Counted from the stretch's first letter, positions 44,106-56,755 are shown. The stretch is 64,000 nucleotides of DNA from Erythroxylum novogranatense (GCA_029891385.1 CM057226.1:90280977-90344976), one strand, 5' to 3'. The notes: generated by a model not told the origin, from the letters alone. Program-made: numbers and translations.

Positions 44106-45750
44106 ATGGTGGAATCACACATGTATATTGTCAAGGAGCTTCACCACTAGACCTCCAAAGATTCAATGGTGAAGACTACCACTATTGGAAGGACCGGATT
44201 AGATTGTTTATCGAATCTACTCACATTGACCTTTGGGACATCATCGAGCGGACCACACACACCTGAAGATGATGATAAAATCCAATTCCACGAGAAAGAT
44301 GGACAAATGAAAGCGTAAAGCAAGATTTCAACTAAACTCCAAGGAGAAATTTTTCGAGTTGTGCATCGAAAGCGTAGTTTAGTATGAAAAAGTTCATGGA
44401 TGCGACATCGCCAAAGAAATGTGGGATACATTATCAATTGCACATGAAGGAACAAATCAAGTCAAGGAGTCCAAGATAAGCATTCGGTGCATCAAGACGA
44501 GTTGTTCAAAATGAAAGAAGAAGAGACCATTGATCAAATGTTTGGAAGATTTCAAACAATTGTTAATGGGCTAAAAGCTCTTGGAAGAACGCATAACACC
44601 AAGACCATGTTCGAAAGATTTTGAGGAGTCTCGCCAAAAGATGGAGACCCAAAGTAATCTATTGACAAGAAGTCAAAGACTTAAGCGCATTAAAGCTTGA
44701 TGAATTGCTTGGATCATCAAGATACATGAAGTAGAGCTTGATGCGTAAGATAAGCCCAAGAAAGAGAAGTCCATAGCGCTCATAGCAGGTCAAAAGAATC
44801 ACAAAATCTAAAAGAAAAAGACAAAGAGGAATACATCAAAGGCATTAAAGATTGAAGAATCAAAGGATGATGATTCCAACAAGTCAAAATCTGAATCAAG
44901 TGATGAAGACGATGAGCTATCTTTCATTTCAAGAAAGATAAGAAGAATGTGGAAAAAGAAGTCCAAAGGAAATTCAACATTCAGAAGGAACAGCGGCAAA
45001 GATGATGGAAAAATCGAGAAAGCATCTATTACATGTTATGAATGCAATAAGTCGACATTACAAGTCCGAAAGTGTCCAATGTTGAAAAGACAACCCAAAA
45101 AGAGTAGGGATAACAAGAAAAGCATGATGGCAACGTGGGAGGATCTGGATTCATCATAATCAGATACAAGCTCAGAAGCGTCAAAACATGCTAACATATG
45201 TCTGGTAGCTGAAGAAGAAAGTGATGAAGAGGTAACTTCTAGCTATAATAATATACAAGATGCATACTCGTAATTGTTAGAGGATTCTCATGCTATTCTC
45301 AAACAAAGACAAGCTGTGAAGAAGAAATATGTAGAAAACCTCAAACATACTCATGAGATAGAGAGTGAGAATATAATTCTGAGAAAGCAAGTTGAGGAAC
45401 TGAATAAAAACAAAGTTATAGATAGATCCAAAGAGATTAAACAGCTTGAAATCGAGAATCAATAATCTCTCGATTGATCTAGCTAAATTTACGATAGTAC
45501 AAAAAGATGAAGGAAATGCTAGGAAAATGCGGATATTCGAGTGATAAAACCGATTAGGGTTTACTAAAAATAAGTCCCAAAGATTACGTGAAATCAATTG
45601 TTCGTAAAAGATATCAATCGGGTTTTCAAAAGGTCATCAACGTTTTCATTCTACTTCTTATTATCATTCATTACACCATACTAACCCTAAAGGACCCAAG
45701 AGAATCTGGGTACCTAAAACAAGATAATATCTCCCTGTAAATCCTTCTTT
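44106..45750 (+). pseudogene. Element D gag
   Basis: The start is at ATG 44106 (MVESHMYIVKEL), interrupted after 14 codons. Another frame then gives FNGEDYHYWKDR and LFIESTHIDLWDII, the Copia gag N-terminus. A UBN2-like part follows (EGTNQVKESKIS-type sequence near 44450-44640). The zinc knuckle at about 45030 reads CYECNKSTLQVRKCPMLKR, in which the histidine spacing is damaged by a local sequence change. A leucine/glutamate coiled coil (NIILRKQVEELNKNK) lies at 45370-45420. Many frame changes are present. Confidence 0.8.
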
Positions 45751-46980
45751 GGAAGAGCCAAGAAGCACCATTGGTATTTGGACAAGGATGCTCGCGTCAC
45801 ATGACGGGAAAAGGTCTATGTTCCTAGATCTTCAAGACAAGAAAGGAGGTTCGTAACTTTTGGAGACAACAAGGTGGCAAGATAATCGGATTGGTAAGAT
45901 TGGTAAGAATTCCATGCATGCATTAACAACGCATCGTTAGTTGATGGTCTAAAGCATAACTTGATAAGTATTAGTCAATTATGTGATTACGGTTTTGAAG
46001 TTACATTCAACCAAAACTTTTGTGAAGTCGAAACAAAGATGGTTCTATCTTCTTTTCGCCGAAAAGACTAAAACAATCTTTACAAAATTGATTTAGACGA
46101 TTTTCGCCTCAAAATATTTCATGTTTTTATCTATTGAAGAAGAAAGACCGATCCGCATAAAAACTAGGTCATGTCGCTTTTAAACATATTTCAAAACTTT
46201 TGAAACATGATTTGGTAAAAGGTTTGCCACAAATTTGTTTTGACAAAGATTTCTTTTGTGAAAGTTGTCGTAAAGGGAAACAAGTTAAAACCTCTTTCTT
46301 CAAAACATTTCAGAACTTCATCTAGACCACTAGAGTTGTTACATATGGATTTATTTGGTCCAACAAGGACAATAAGTCTTGGTGGAAAGAAGTATGGACT
46401 TGTCATTGTTGATGATTTTACAAGGTTTTGTTGGATACTTTTTCTGGCACATAAAGATGAGTCTTTCAAGTGCTTTAGAAACCTTTCCATGAGGTTACAG
46501 AGAATGAAAAGGAGTGTCTATAGCCAGTATAAGGAGTGATCATGGTGGAGAATTCGAGAATGAGAAATTTAGAGTATTCTGCGAAGAAAATGGAATTTTC
46601 CATAACTTCTCTGCCCCAAGGACTCCGCAGCAGAATGGAGTTGTTGAAAGAAAGAATAGGACGATTCAAGAGATGGCAAGAACAATGTTGTGCGAGATGA
46701 ATCTTCCTAAATATTTCTGGGCAGAAGTTGTCAATACAAGATGTCTTGTATTCGTATAGAGTGTTACTCGACCAATATCAAGAAAACTCCCTATGAGTTG
46801 TGGAATGGAAGGAAACCAAACATTTCTTATTTCCATCCTTTCGGTTGCAAGTGCACTATTCTAAACACAAAGGAATTTCTGGACAAGTTTGATGCAAAGA
46901 CACTTTCAGGAATATTTTTAGGTTATTCTCTCACCTCAAAGGCATTTAGAGTCTACAACCTCACCTCAAAGATCCATTGA
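45751..46980 (+). pseudogene. Element D protease remnant and integrase
   Basis: A protease start is suggested near 45772 (WYLDKDARV, with the expected DSG lost through a two-base loss). Pre-integrase pieces lie at 45950-46270 (the FCESC-type motif in one frame). The integrase core is clear. The frame at 46240-46539 has LLHMDLFGPTRTISLGGKKY with the first aspartate. The frame at 46514-46759 has IRSDHGGEFENEKF with the second aspartate and PQQNGVVERKNRT with the glutamate. The end of the core (NGRKPNISYFHPFGCKC) is in the frame at 46741. All three catalytic residues are readable across frameshifts. Confidence 0.88.
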
Positions 46981-48540
46981 AGAAACTATTCATGTCAAGT
47001 TTGATGATAGCTCTCAACCCAATAAGGAAGAGGAATCGATAATGATGTCAAGCATAAAGGCCTTTGACGGAGTACAAAGAAGTATCTTCATCGAAACACT
47101 ATATGACTAAAAGAAAGACATTTCAAGAATTTGGAGTTAAAGAAAGATTGGAGATGCAAAAGTTCTCATCCTAAAGAGTCAATTATCGAGAAACCTCGAA
47201 GGTGTTCGAACAAGGTCCAAGTTCGTAAGAGAAGCCAACGTGGCATTTATATCCAAGTAGAACCTAAGAAGATTGATGAAGCTCTAAAAGATGAAGCATG
47301 GATACTAGCTATGCAAGAGGAGTTGAATCAATTTCAGAGAAATAAAGTCCGTCCTTAGTTCCTAAACCGAAAAGAAATCCATTATTGGTACTAGATGGGT
47401 ATTCAAGAATAAACTAGATTTAATCAGAAAAGTAAGTCGAATAAGGCAAGATTAGTAGCACAAGGCTATAATCAGCAAGAAGGAATAGACTACAATGAGA
47501 CATATGCTCCAAAGAGTAAGACTTGAAGCAATAAGGATACCGCTTGCATATGCAGCTTCCATGACATAAAGCTTTTTCAGATGGATGTAAAAAGTGCATT
47601 TCGAATGGTTTTATAGATGAAGAAGTCTATGTTAAGCAACCTCCTGATTTGAGGTCATAAAGTATCCAGATCATGTCTATGCACTTCATAAAGCCTTATA
47701 TGGATGAAACAAGCCCTAGAGCATGGTATGATCGTCTCGAGTTCATTTCTTATAGAAAATGGATTTACTAGAGGTAAAGTAGACAAAACTCTTTTTAGGA
47801 AGAACTTGAGTAATGATTTCATTATCAGTGCAAATTTATGTTGATGATATTATTTTGGTGCAACTTCAAGAAGATTATGCATGAGTTTTGAAAATCGATG
47901 AAAATGAATTTGAGATGAGCATGATGGGTAGTTAAAATTCTTTCTTGGATTGCAAGTAAAGCAAGTCGAGGATAAGATTTTATCCATCAACAAAAATATC
48001 TTAAAGACTGTTATCTAAGTTTGATATATGCAAGGTTAAATATATGTCTACCCCGATGCATCCTTCAAACTTGTTGTCAAAAGACGAAAGTGGTAAGAAG
48101 GTGGATCAAACCCTATTTGAAGGATGATCCACCCTATTTAGAAGGATGATTGGTTCTTTGCTTTATCTTACGTTAAGTAGACCTGACATTCTATTCAAGG
48201 TATGTCAGGTGCAAGGTTTCAGTCGATCCTAGAGAATCTCATTATATTGTCAGAAACTAATTTTGAGATATCTCGCAGTACTACCGATCTTTGCTTAATG
48301 TATGAGAAAGGTAAAAATTTCAGGTTGAATGGATATTGCGATGCGGACTATGCCGTGATAGGATCGAAAGGAAGAGCACGAGTGGTGGCTGCCACTTTCG
48401 ACCAAACTCGTGTCATGGTCAAGCAAGAGACAAAGCTCGATTGCATTATCAACTGCCGAAGCTGAATATATGTCTGTCGCAAGTTGTTGTTCACAAATAT
48501 TGTGAATCAAGTATCAATTAGAGGACTACTCAATACAAGA
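46981..48540 (+). pseudogene. Element D reverse transcriptase and RNase H
   Basis: RT starts with EALKDEAWILAMQEELNQFQ (about 47280). It is then in many short frames: KARLVAQGYNQQEGIDYNET at about 47445, QMDVKSAF near 47580, and IYVDDIIL (catalytic box) at about 47835-47855. The RNase H region shows MIGSLLYLTLSRPDI near 48150, NGYCDADYAVIGSKGR at about 48330 and ASCC near 48480. No frame is longer than about 90 residues, so this is the most damaged pol in the window. Confidence 0.85.
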
Positions 48541-49080
48541 GGAAGAATACTAAGTCAGTAGATGATACAATCGTGTCGTATGTAGACACACACTCTGTTA
48601 TAGTAACGAAGGAGTTACTGGAGAAAGTCACTAAATGTCCGATGGATGGAGTTCAACTCACTAATATGGCGAAATGGATGACTAAGCTTAAGATGAACGA
48701 AGATGAAGTTAGTCGTCAACTTTATGGTCAAAATAACCCAACTGAAAGGAGAGCCTCTTGGCTGGTACCAAAGGCAAGAGTATTGTTCGCGCTCTCTATG
48801 GATCGTGTTTTACCGAGAATAGGTTCACGACATCGTCACTACCCCGATGAACAATGTATTCTTCATCTTCCGAATCATCACCCAATAGATTTACCGTATT
48901 TGATTTATCAAGACATGGTAAAATCAATAAAGGATACAAACACTTGTCCTTATGGGATGTTGTTGACAAGAGTGTTCGAGAATCGCATCGATTGATCGGG
49001 GAATTAGACGTAAGATATCTGTTAAAAGCTATATAGATTCAACATCTATTGCTAAAATGGGTCCGAGATTTTCGTACGTA
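48541..49080 (+). pseudogene. Extra ORF after RNase H in element D
   Basis: The frame at 48573-48995 (140 residues), with a partial continuation to 49080, lies between RNase H and the 3' LTR where ordinary Copia elements have no gene. Readable segments are LLEKVTKCPMDGVQLTNMAK, RASWLVPKARVLFALSMDRV, YPDEQCILHLPNHHPIDLPY, LIYQDMVKSI and PYGMLLTRVFENRIDL. The PYGMLLT segment and overall spacing resemble the 'putative plant transposon protein' domain seen in many plant element ORFs, possibly the same group as the post-pol ORF of element F. Some Sireviruses carry an env-like ORF here. No signal peptide or transmembrane helix is evident. Function is unknown. Confidence 0.55.
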
Positions 49081-49653
49081 AAAGGAGCGTAATCACCAAG
49101 GAAAGCAACAATTGAGGGGAGCGATATCAAGAAGTCTTCTATGAAGGAAACAAGATCACATTCTCGTGAATCAAAGTCGAGAAGTGTTCAATTTTTGAAT
49201 CAGTGACTTGAAGCGAAGTGGAACCACTTCTTGAGTGACATTCCAAAGCAAGCAAGAAGGTCACCCAGAGCTAAAACTCGGCAATGTAAAGAAGCCACCA
49301 ATCCAGAGAATTAAGTCTATCAAAGCATTCTGAACTGCAAAGATCAAAAGCTACAAAGTCGTTGACATCAATCCTTGAAAAAGATTCAGAAACTCAGTCT
49401 CAAGGAAGTGGAGGAAAAAGGATATGAAGAAGATTAAGACGATGCTGAAAAAGTTGGTGAAACAGTTTGGGAAATAATTTTTTTGATTAATAACAAATAG
49501 GGGAGAAGGAAGAATGAGAAGGAGAATCAAATTGAAAGGAAAAGGCGAAGAAATTTTGAAAGCGAAGTTATTTTGATTTATTCATACTTCAGATATTTGA
49601 TACCTTTCATATTTCTCTATTTCACAATATTTGTTATCATCAAAAGGGGAGAA
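49081..49653 (+). promoter_or_regulatory. Element D 3' untranslated region and polypurine tract
   Basis: No gene is visible. Short lysine/serine-rich frames near 49080-49480 may be the worn end of the extra ORF. A purine tract, AAAAGGGGAGAA (about 49642-49653), adjoins the 3' LTR and would prime plus-strand synthesis. Confidence 0.7.
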
Positions 49654-50679
49654 TGTTAAGTCAAACCAGACTTCACGATAAATAATTTTGATGACAAACA
49701 AAGAGAAATATACAAATGAAAAGTAGATGGACGCATGAGAAGTAAAAACAACCAAGGAGAAAAATCACCAAAGTAAGAATCACCAAGGAGAAAAATCAGT
49801 CAAGTAAGAAACAAATGGGTTTAAAAGGCATTTAAAGCTTTACAAGAGAAAAGGATGAAAGCTTTACAAGAGAAAAGGCATTTAAAGTTTTACAAAAGAA
49901 AAGGCATTTAAAGCTTTACAAGAGAAAAGGTATTTAAAGCTTTACAAGAGAAAAGGTATTAAAAGCTTTACAAGAGAAAAGCGCATTTAAAGCTTTACAA
50001 GAGAAAGCGCCAATACAAAATATCGACGGAAGAAAGAAACATCAGTTTGAGTTAGTTACGGAGTCAAACTGAATAACCGTTTCTTTCAAGATTCAAGAAG
50101 CAGATATTCAAGAAACAGTTGAAGAACCCGACTATAAATAAGAGTCGAGATTGAAGAAGATACAACTTTATGAAACCTTGAATATTCAACTTTTGATTTT
50201 CAGATTATCTAAGAGAAAAATTGTGAACGATATTTCGAGTGAACAGAGTTAAGAGCATTTCTATCAGAATAAGCTCTTTACTATTCTTTCAATTAGAAAG
50301 TGTTACAGATAGCCCAAGAGGCTAAGAGTAAAAGAATACTTGTGTGAAAGAGACCTAGAGAGGCTCAATGAAAGAATACTTGTAAATAGTTCGTAAATAG
50401 TGAATTCTCATAAGGATATCCGAGGATCGGACGAGCTTACGGTTTAGGGTGAACCAGATAAATTGCTGTGTTTTTTCTTTTCTACTCATATTACTTATAT
50501 CGTAGTTTTCAAAATTAACAAAGTTTTTTTAAACTAGTTACTTAATTGATTTACTTATAAGTTTTGAAAGAACAAGTAATTTCTAAAGGATTAACGAAAA
50601 GTTTATCACAATTCAACCCCCCCTTCTTGTGTATCTTGACCATATTATTGTTCAATATATTAACGTGCGATTCACTTCA
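49654..50679 (+). repeat. Element D 3' LTR
   Basis: 1026 bp starting TGTTAAGTC and ending TTCACTTCA. Its tandem block (49815-50010) and CAG/CTG positions differ from the 5' LTR more than the rest of the sequence does. Confidence 0.92.
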
Positions 50680-50684
50680 ATAAC

Positions 50685-51262
50685 AACGTAATAAATTGGA
50701 AAAGCGTCACATACGCATTTCATGTGCATTTGAATTGGTTCCTTTGACTGATATAGTAATCATGTGGTACTTCGAATGTGTTTTGGTGAAATAACCGTGT
50801 GTATCTCGTGTTATACCTGTATATGCATGAATTGGGTGAACCATCGATGATGGTTCTCACCGAAGTTCGCAAACTCACCCAAAATTGCAAATTATTTTTC
50901 AGACCGAGAGTAGTCTCATAGCTCCAGAGAGACTTTTCCGCCGTGTAGATCGAGTTGGCAAGAGAAGTCATGGCACGCAGTCGGCCAAACGGTGACACTT
51001 TTGAGGGATGACCTATTAGGTTTATGTTTGATTTTCTGTTTGAGTAATGTATGTAAAATACCAGTTGTGTAATTTACTGCTTTGAGGTTATGAAATGAGA
51101 AATTTATGGTTTCAAAAATTAGTGAATTTCATATAATGCTTTATGATTTTGATGCCATGTGGAGTGTTAGAGATGGTTCGTAGCGCAACTTTATCATAGG
51201 GTGTGTATCGGAATTGACCCACAGGTGTCCCGGCGCATATCCTATGATAAGGGGGTGCTACA
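50685..51262 (+). repeat. Element C 3' LTR, part 2
   Basis: Resumes the element C LTR after element D, matching 12528-13106 of the 5' LTR. It ends GGGGGTGCTACA, followed by GTTGA (51263-51267), the right target duplication of C. Confidence 0.95.
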
Positions 51263-51267
51263 GTTGA

Positions 51268-52179
51268 AGCCAACCTAAGTCGACTTGCACATTATAAGTC
51301 GACTTATACATCAAGATCCGAACAGCATAAGTCGACTAGAACAACATAAGTCGAATTATCGAAGACACAAGTCGACTTACACAGCATAAGTCGACTTATT
51401 GAAGAGCGGAGATGAAATTTTACGTAAATCGTTGACACAAGTCGACTTATACATTCGACAAGTCGACTTATGAGTACAGCGAACAGACTCCAACGGTTCA
51501 ATTAGCTACAAATGGAAAGGAGGATATTAAGGAACGGTCATATCAATTATACAACAGCTAGAATGGCTTCCAACAGCTATTTTCTTCAACTATAAAAAGT
51601 GGATGATTGATGAAGAGTGCATGGATGCTCTATAAGTGAAAATACTCTTCTATTGCTCCAAAATTGCTCATTATTGTTCTTATCTTGTGACATCATTGTA
51701 TTGAGCTTTGTTCTTCAAATCTTTATCTTATTTCTCTTACAATTTGAGTGACTAGTGAAAGGTCACGTGTGAGGTAGCTTGAGCTGGAAATCAAGTGGTG
51801 TTGGTAGGATTTGTGCCAGAAGACAAATCATTTGTAAAGGTAACTTGAGCCGGAAATCAAGTAGTGTTGGTAGGATTTGTGTCGGAAGACAAATCAAGTG
51901 TAAAGGTAGCTTCAGCCGGAAATCAAGCGGTATTGTAAGAGTTCACACTGAACTACAAAGTGTGTAATAAAGTGGTTTGCAAAATCCTAAGTGGGAGCTT
52001 AGGTAGAGGGCGTAGATCTTAGCACCGAACCTCTATAAAAACAGTGTTTGATCTTCTTCCCTACTCTTTTCACTTAAATTTGTTTAATTTTTTTTTGTGT
52101 GAATTAACTTCTGATTTTATTGTAGAAAATTTCAAAAAGCTTAAAGATCTATTCAACCCCCCCTTCTAGATCGCTTACA
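51268..52179 (+). repeat. Element B 3' LTR, part 2
   Basis: Matches 5723-6633 of the 5' LTR. It includes an AAGTCGACTT array (about 51285-51473) and the 66-bp units (about 51777-51950). It ends TTACA, followed by GTTTT (52180-52184), the right target duplication of B. Confidence 0.95.
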
Positions 52180-52184
52180 GTTTT

Positions 52185-52352
52185 CAATGAATGGATGTAC
52201 ACTTTTTATCCGAAACATTACGTATTTTTCTACATATATGCTAACATGATGCATGAGCAAGAAAAATGCATTCCTTAGTCTCAATTTCTCTTTAAGCTCG
52301 CATGAACTAAAATTTTGGGTCACAACCCTTAATATGGGGACGGGATGTTACA
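52185..52352 (-). mobile_element. Gypsy element J, LTR piece 3 with the LTR start
   Basis: On the minus strand the sequence begins TGTAACATCCCGTCCCC at 52352, an LTR start of the Tekay style. It interrupts the RT frame of element I, which ends at VHVD. The LTR continues leftward through B and A to the window edge. Confidence 0.7.
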
Positions 52353-53735
52353 ATCCACATGCACTCCACGCTCTGAAATCATATGCCCAAGAAATACTAC
52401 TTCTTTTAACCAAAATTCGCATTTGTCGAATTTGACATACAATTCATTCTTTCTCAATGTCTCTAAAGCAACCCTCAAATGATCCTCATGCTTCTCATCT
52501 CTCTTAGAATAGACCAATATATCATCAATAAAGATAATGATAAATTGGTCTAAGAAAGACTTGAAGACTCTATTCATCAAATCCATAAAGACTGCAGGAG
52601 CATTTGTTAACCCGAAAGGCATAACTAAAACTCAAAGTGGCCATACCATGTCCTAAAAGCGCCTTTGACACATCGATCTCCTTAATCCTCAACCGATGGT
52701 AACCCGATCTCAAATCTATCTTGAAAAGACTCTCGCCTTGCAATCGGGTCAAATAAATCATCTATGTAAGCGGAGTTGATATCTATTCTTAATGGTGGGT
52801 GATTCAGCTTCCTATAATCCACACACATCCGCAACGCACCCATCTTTCTTCTTCATTAAAGAGAACCGAGCTCCTAAGGTGAAGAGCTCACCTAATGTAA
52901 CCCTTCTCCGATAAATCCTCCAATTGTTCCTTAAGTTCCTTCAATTCGCCGAGTCATTCTAAGGCTTAAACCGAGATCAGATAGTACTCGGAAAAAGCTC
53001 AATGGGAAACTCAATTTCCCTAGGCGGAGGTAGTCCTGACAATTCCTCGGGAAAGACATCCGGGAATTCCCTGACTATAGGAATGTCTCCTAACCTCCCT
53101 CTATCTGCCTTCGTGTCTAACACATAGGCCAGATATGCTTCGCACCCCTTACTCATCATTCTCTCTGCTGTCATAGCTGAAACAATCCGAGGCGGACTGA
53201 CTTTTCTATCTCCCATGAATACCACTTTTCTGCCATTCTCTAGCTCGAATTCCACTGTCTTCTGCTTGCAGTCTAAGTTGGCATGATACTTCTCTAATGT
53301 ATCCATACCTAGGATCACATCCAATCCTCCCATCTTCAAGGGCATCAAGTCCACCACAAATTTTCCTCCACTAATCCCTATCTCACACTCTCTATACACT
53401 TGACTAATAATAATATACTGGCCGATCGGAGTACTCACCATCAGTGGAGTATCCAATGGGCTCAACTTTCTCCTAGGCACAGTCCTACCTAACGACACAA
53501 AAGAATGGGTAGAACCCGGATCAATCAAAACAAGAACATCATCATCAAACAATTTAACCATACCGGTCACCACTTCGAGCGGTCTCGCCCTCTCGAGTCA
53601 TTGCAAACACTCTACCGGTGCTTGCCCTCGGATCTCGCTTCAGAGGATGAGCTCTTAGTCACCCAGAGCTACCCACTTCACCACATGCCTTCTATCCCAT
53701 CGCCTTTGTTCTCTCGAAGCTTGCATCTGTGATCC
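52353..53735 (-). pseudogene. Element I protease and reverse transcriptase (part)
   Basis: The frame at 53573-52977 has the protease active site LIDPGSTHSFVSLG and the GGLDVILGMDTLEKYHANLD segment, then DIPIVREFPDVFPEELSGLP linking to RT. The RT N-terminus is in several frames near 52970-52700. The frame at 52622-52353 has [20 protein letters not shown], the catalytic FIDDILVYS and the [20 protein letters not shown] segment. It is cut there by the start of LTR J; the rest of RT, RNase H and integrase are not in the window. Protease and RT catalytic residues are intact. Confidence 0.9.
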
Positions 53736-53740
53736 TCTCT

Positions 53741-56700
53741 TGTAACACCCACACCCGCAGGATCCAACCCGACATCCACAAAGGATATCCGTCCGTGCCC
53801 GCGAGAATGGCGGTTAACCACTGATCGTAAATCAAGACATTACTAACAAATGCGCGAAGTCTATCCAATTGGGTACAAACATTTTCAATAGCCATCGAGA
53901 TCAATCTTACGTAATACAAATAACCATTTTAGTACAAAAGTCAAGACATGCAATGCGACGAATCGATCCCGACTTCGACCTTCACTTGAATCTCGCGAAC
54001 ATACTCCCGCTTTGCTAACGAGGTACTCTTTGATTCCTGAAAAATAAGTTGCAATGTTGGGTGAGTTTATGAACTCAAATGAGAAACCATCGTCGATGGT
54101 TCACTAAATCATGATTACGCCTAATCACAGACAAAGACGCAAGACGGTAATATTAATTAACGAAGACTATATAACGGTTAAATGGTCTATAATAGCCATT
54201 TACAAGATACGATGATCAAGAATAATAATACAAGAACGTAGAACAGCTTTACGTAATAAAGGTACAAGAGTCTATATTAGTATACGATTTGTAATAATAT
54301 TACAAGAATATAATGCGATTCACAAGATCACATCACAAATATGTATTATGCAGCAATTTACGATGAAAGAATAATTTATCAAGATTATATTAAATCATGT
54401 CATTGTCACAATTCACCATTCATTCACAATAATTTATGCTGATACATACCATTCACAAGAGTCACATACGGTCATTTTAGGCATTCAAGACAAGATGCAA
54501 TGCACGCATGACTCTTTTCCAGCTTATGCAAATGTTGTGCCCAAGTGCTCACCAAGTGTTGATGGGGACGCGAGTCGTGATTTCTCCCTGCCAAGCCCGA
54601 CAAGACAAGAGGTTCGAGCTCTAGGCTCTTTTCAGTGAGATTAGCAACTTGGGTCACAATCCTTTATCTCGATCATGCATTTATGCATGCAATGCAAGGT
54701 TCAATAAATTCAAGATTCAAGAGTTTCAAGATATGGCTATAAAAGCCCTAGTGTATTTCTCAAGAATATACGTAAATTTAGTATTCAATGATTCAAGAAT
54801 TTACTGAAGTATAGCCATAAAGCCCAAAGGTAACAAGACTCAAGGATTCAAGAATTCAATCCAATACAAGAAACACATACAATGCGATCACACTCCTTTC
54901 CAAAGAGTCATGCATCATACAAAGGTAATTCACATTGTTCATTCTATACAAGAAGAGCATGCAACTCACCATATACATTTCAAGAATAATACAAAGGCAA
55001 TCCAATCACATATAATTCAAGAATCATGTACTTCACGCTATCAAGTAATTTACAAGGAACATTTAGACACTCGAGAATTTGAGAAACCAACTAGGTTACT
55101 CACACAGTAACTTCCGAAGCTACGCTCGAAGTCCCAACAATGCCCGTGGAACGACGATCTAATTCAAGTTTTATAACAAAGACAAGACAGCCCATTACAA
55201 AATCTCTCAATTAAATAAAGACAAGAATGCATATGTCTCTATGAAATTATGTCCAATGCATGATCACGATTTAGGTGCTAAAACCCCATTTCGATATCCT
55301 ATGATCGATCTCAACTCTTCACTCAATCGATCAACACCGATTTAGTTCAATCCTCGCTCAGTTCAATTTTCTCAATTCATACTTCCTATAACAATTTCCT
55401 ATCCATTGGTCAAATTATACGTTGAAAACTCAATTAGAACTCCAATTGTCTCAATTCAATATTTTGGTCACACTATTAACCATAATTGACCTTAATCTCT
55501 ACTTAATCAGCACCATCATAATTAAATTCTAATCCTCATAATTATTCTCAATCGAGACCTCTTTCCCTAGTTCACAACTAACTGAATCACTTCAATTGGA
55601 GGTCTATACCAAAAGTTATGCCCAATAAACCAAATTAAATCCAATAGAATAGCCCCTTCGCTGCCTTGGTGCCCTGCCACAAGATAAATGGTCCGTCACA
55701 ACGGAGCATTGTTCGCCATGGCGAACAACGCGCTTTATGGCCATGAGACAAGGAAACACACCGCAAGCATCATTCATATATATCGCTACCGCAGCTTTCT
55801 ACACTAGTTTCGCCACAAGCGCATTTAATATATATTCGCTGTCGTTGGGCTCACAGGTAAAGCCGCTGGCGTGCATTTAACTCCGCTGCCTTCTCCGATC
55901 GATCCTCCTCTTAAAACCTCCATTAACACCTCAACTACCTCAAATCTACCCTAATAAATGCCATAAATGCAGACAATCCATTAAAACAACATTAATACCA
56001 TTTAAAACTTACCAATTACATATCGATCCACAAATCACCGTAACCCTAACTTTCTCCAAAATCCACGATTACTCCTCTCAAGCCTCTAAACCCTTTATCA
56101 AACACCAACAACATGTTAGTCTTACTCAATAAGAGGGAAACCATAAAGAAAGATCAAGAAATCCTCACCGATGGAGGAAATCAAAGGACGCCACGAGAGG
56201 GAGAAGAGAACTCGCAAAATGCCTTTAACCTTTCCCCAAATTACTAACCCTTGTATTTATAGACTTAAGTCTCCTAATCAGTCCAAATTTCAGTCTCAAA
56301 TTTTCAATGGCTCAACACATTTATTTCTTATCAAGATAACTCTAAATTTTTCCATTATCATCTGACTATTCTTTTAGTACTATACAATAAATTCACACCA
56401 TCCCGCATTTTCTCCCAAATTTCTAAATTTCCTATAAGCCACTATAAAATACCAACACTCATAAACTATTCTAAATCAGTCACTTGAACCCAATAACTCA
56501 ATTCCTCAATTAAACACGATTCTACCACCCAATCACCCTCGCTCACTATCCAAATAATTCACCATTCTCAATTTACAATTATATACCAGAAATCATGAAT
56601 GCATGTACCAATGAATAAATAAATATGCATATGCAGTAGACTTGTTCCTCTATAATTAGAGACCAGTAACATATTCAATCAGTGAATGCAGTGCAGTCTA

Positions 56701-56755
56701 TCAGTCTAACCCATAATTACCAAAATGCCCTTGCTCGCAGTAACGGGATGTTACA
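53741..56755 (-). mobile_element. Solo LTR H (Tekay-like)
   Basis: 3015 bp from TGTAACACCC to GATGTTACA, with perfect TCTCT duplications at 53736-53740 and 56756-56760 and no internal region. Orientation (minus) is judged from shared landmarks with the element C LTR: the GGGTGAGTTTATGAACTC-type block near the element's 3' end and the TTACTCAC block in the middle. It was left by recombination between two LTRs of a longer element and lies between gag and protease of element I. It contains a GTTCGCCATGGCGAAC palindrome at 55711-55726. Small ORFs at 54910, 56171 and elsewhere have no support. Confidence 0.88.

Larger units (their letters stand above)
43015..50679 (+). mobile_element. Copia element D with an extra 3' ORF
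   Basis: A plus-strand element of 7665 bp with a 5' LTR at 43015-44049, PBS at 44052, gag, protease remnant, integrase, RT and RNase H at 44106-48540, an extra ORF at 48541-49080, a PPT at 49643-49653 and a 3' LTR at 49654-50679. Target duplications are ACAAC (43010-43014) and ATAAC (50680-50684); the rejoined target matches the 5' LTR of C. The first base of the 5' LTR has changed from T to C. The coding region is badly broken. Confidence 0.88.
9289..51262 (+). mobile_element. Gypsy element C, Tekay/Del-like chromovirus
   Basis: This plus-strand element has a 5' LTR at 9289-13106, PBS 13112-13122, gag-pol fragments 13201-17422 and 39430-39785, and a 3' LTR at 39781-43014 plus 50685-51262. 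GTTGA target duplications lie at 9284-9288 and 51263-51267. With elements F and D and their extra duplications removed it is about 12.3 kb, and the LTRs are 3818 and 3812 bp. The order protease-RT-RNase H-integrase-chromodomain and the very long LTRs suit the Tekay/Del lineage. All coding parts are broken. Confidence 0.92.
5484..52179 (+). mobile_element. Copia element B, gag-only, split by element C
   Basis: This is a second member of the element A family, on the plus strand. The 5' LTR is 5484-6633, PBS 6636-6646, gag 6662-8155, terminal polypurine tract 9034-9049, and the 3' LTR is 9050-9288 plus 51268-52179. Perfect 5-bp duplications, GTTTT, flank it at 5479-5483 and 52180-52184. Removing element C and one GTTGA copy leaves 4717 bp, against 4683 bp for A. 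Like A it lacks everything after the first protease residues. Confidence 0.9.

Noticed and set aside
53741..56755. H as a plus-strand LTR because both ends start TGTAAC
   Set aside because: Both ends look alike in either direction, but internal landmarks shared with the element C LTR run in the reverse order, so it is on the minus strand.
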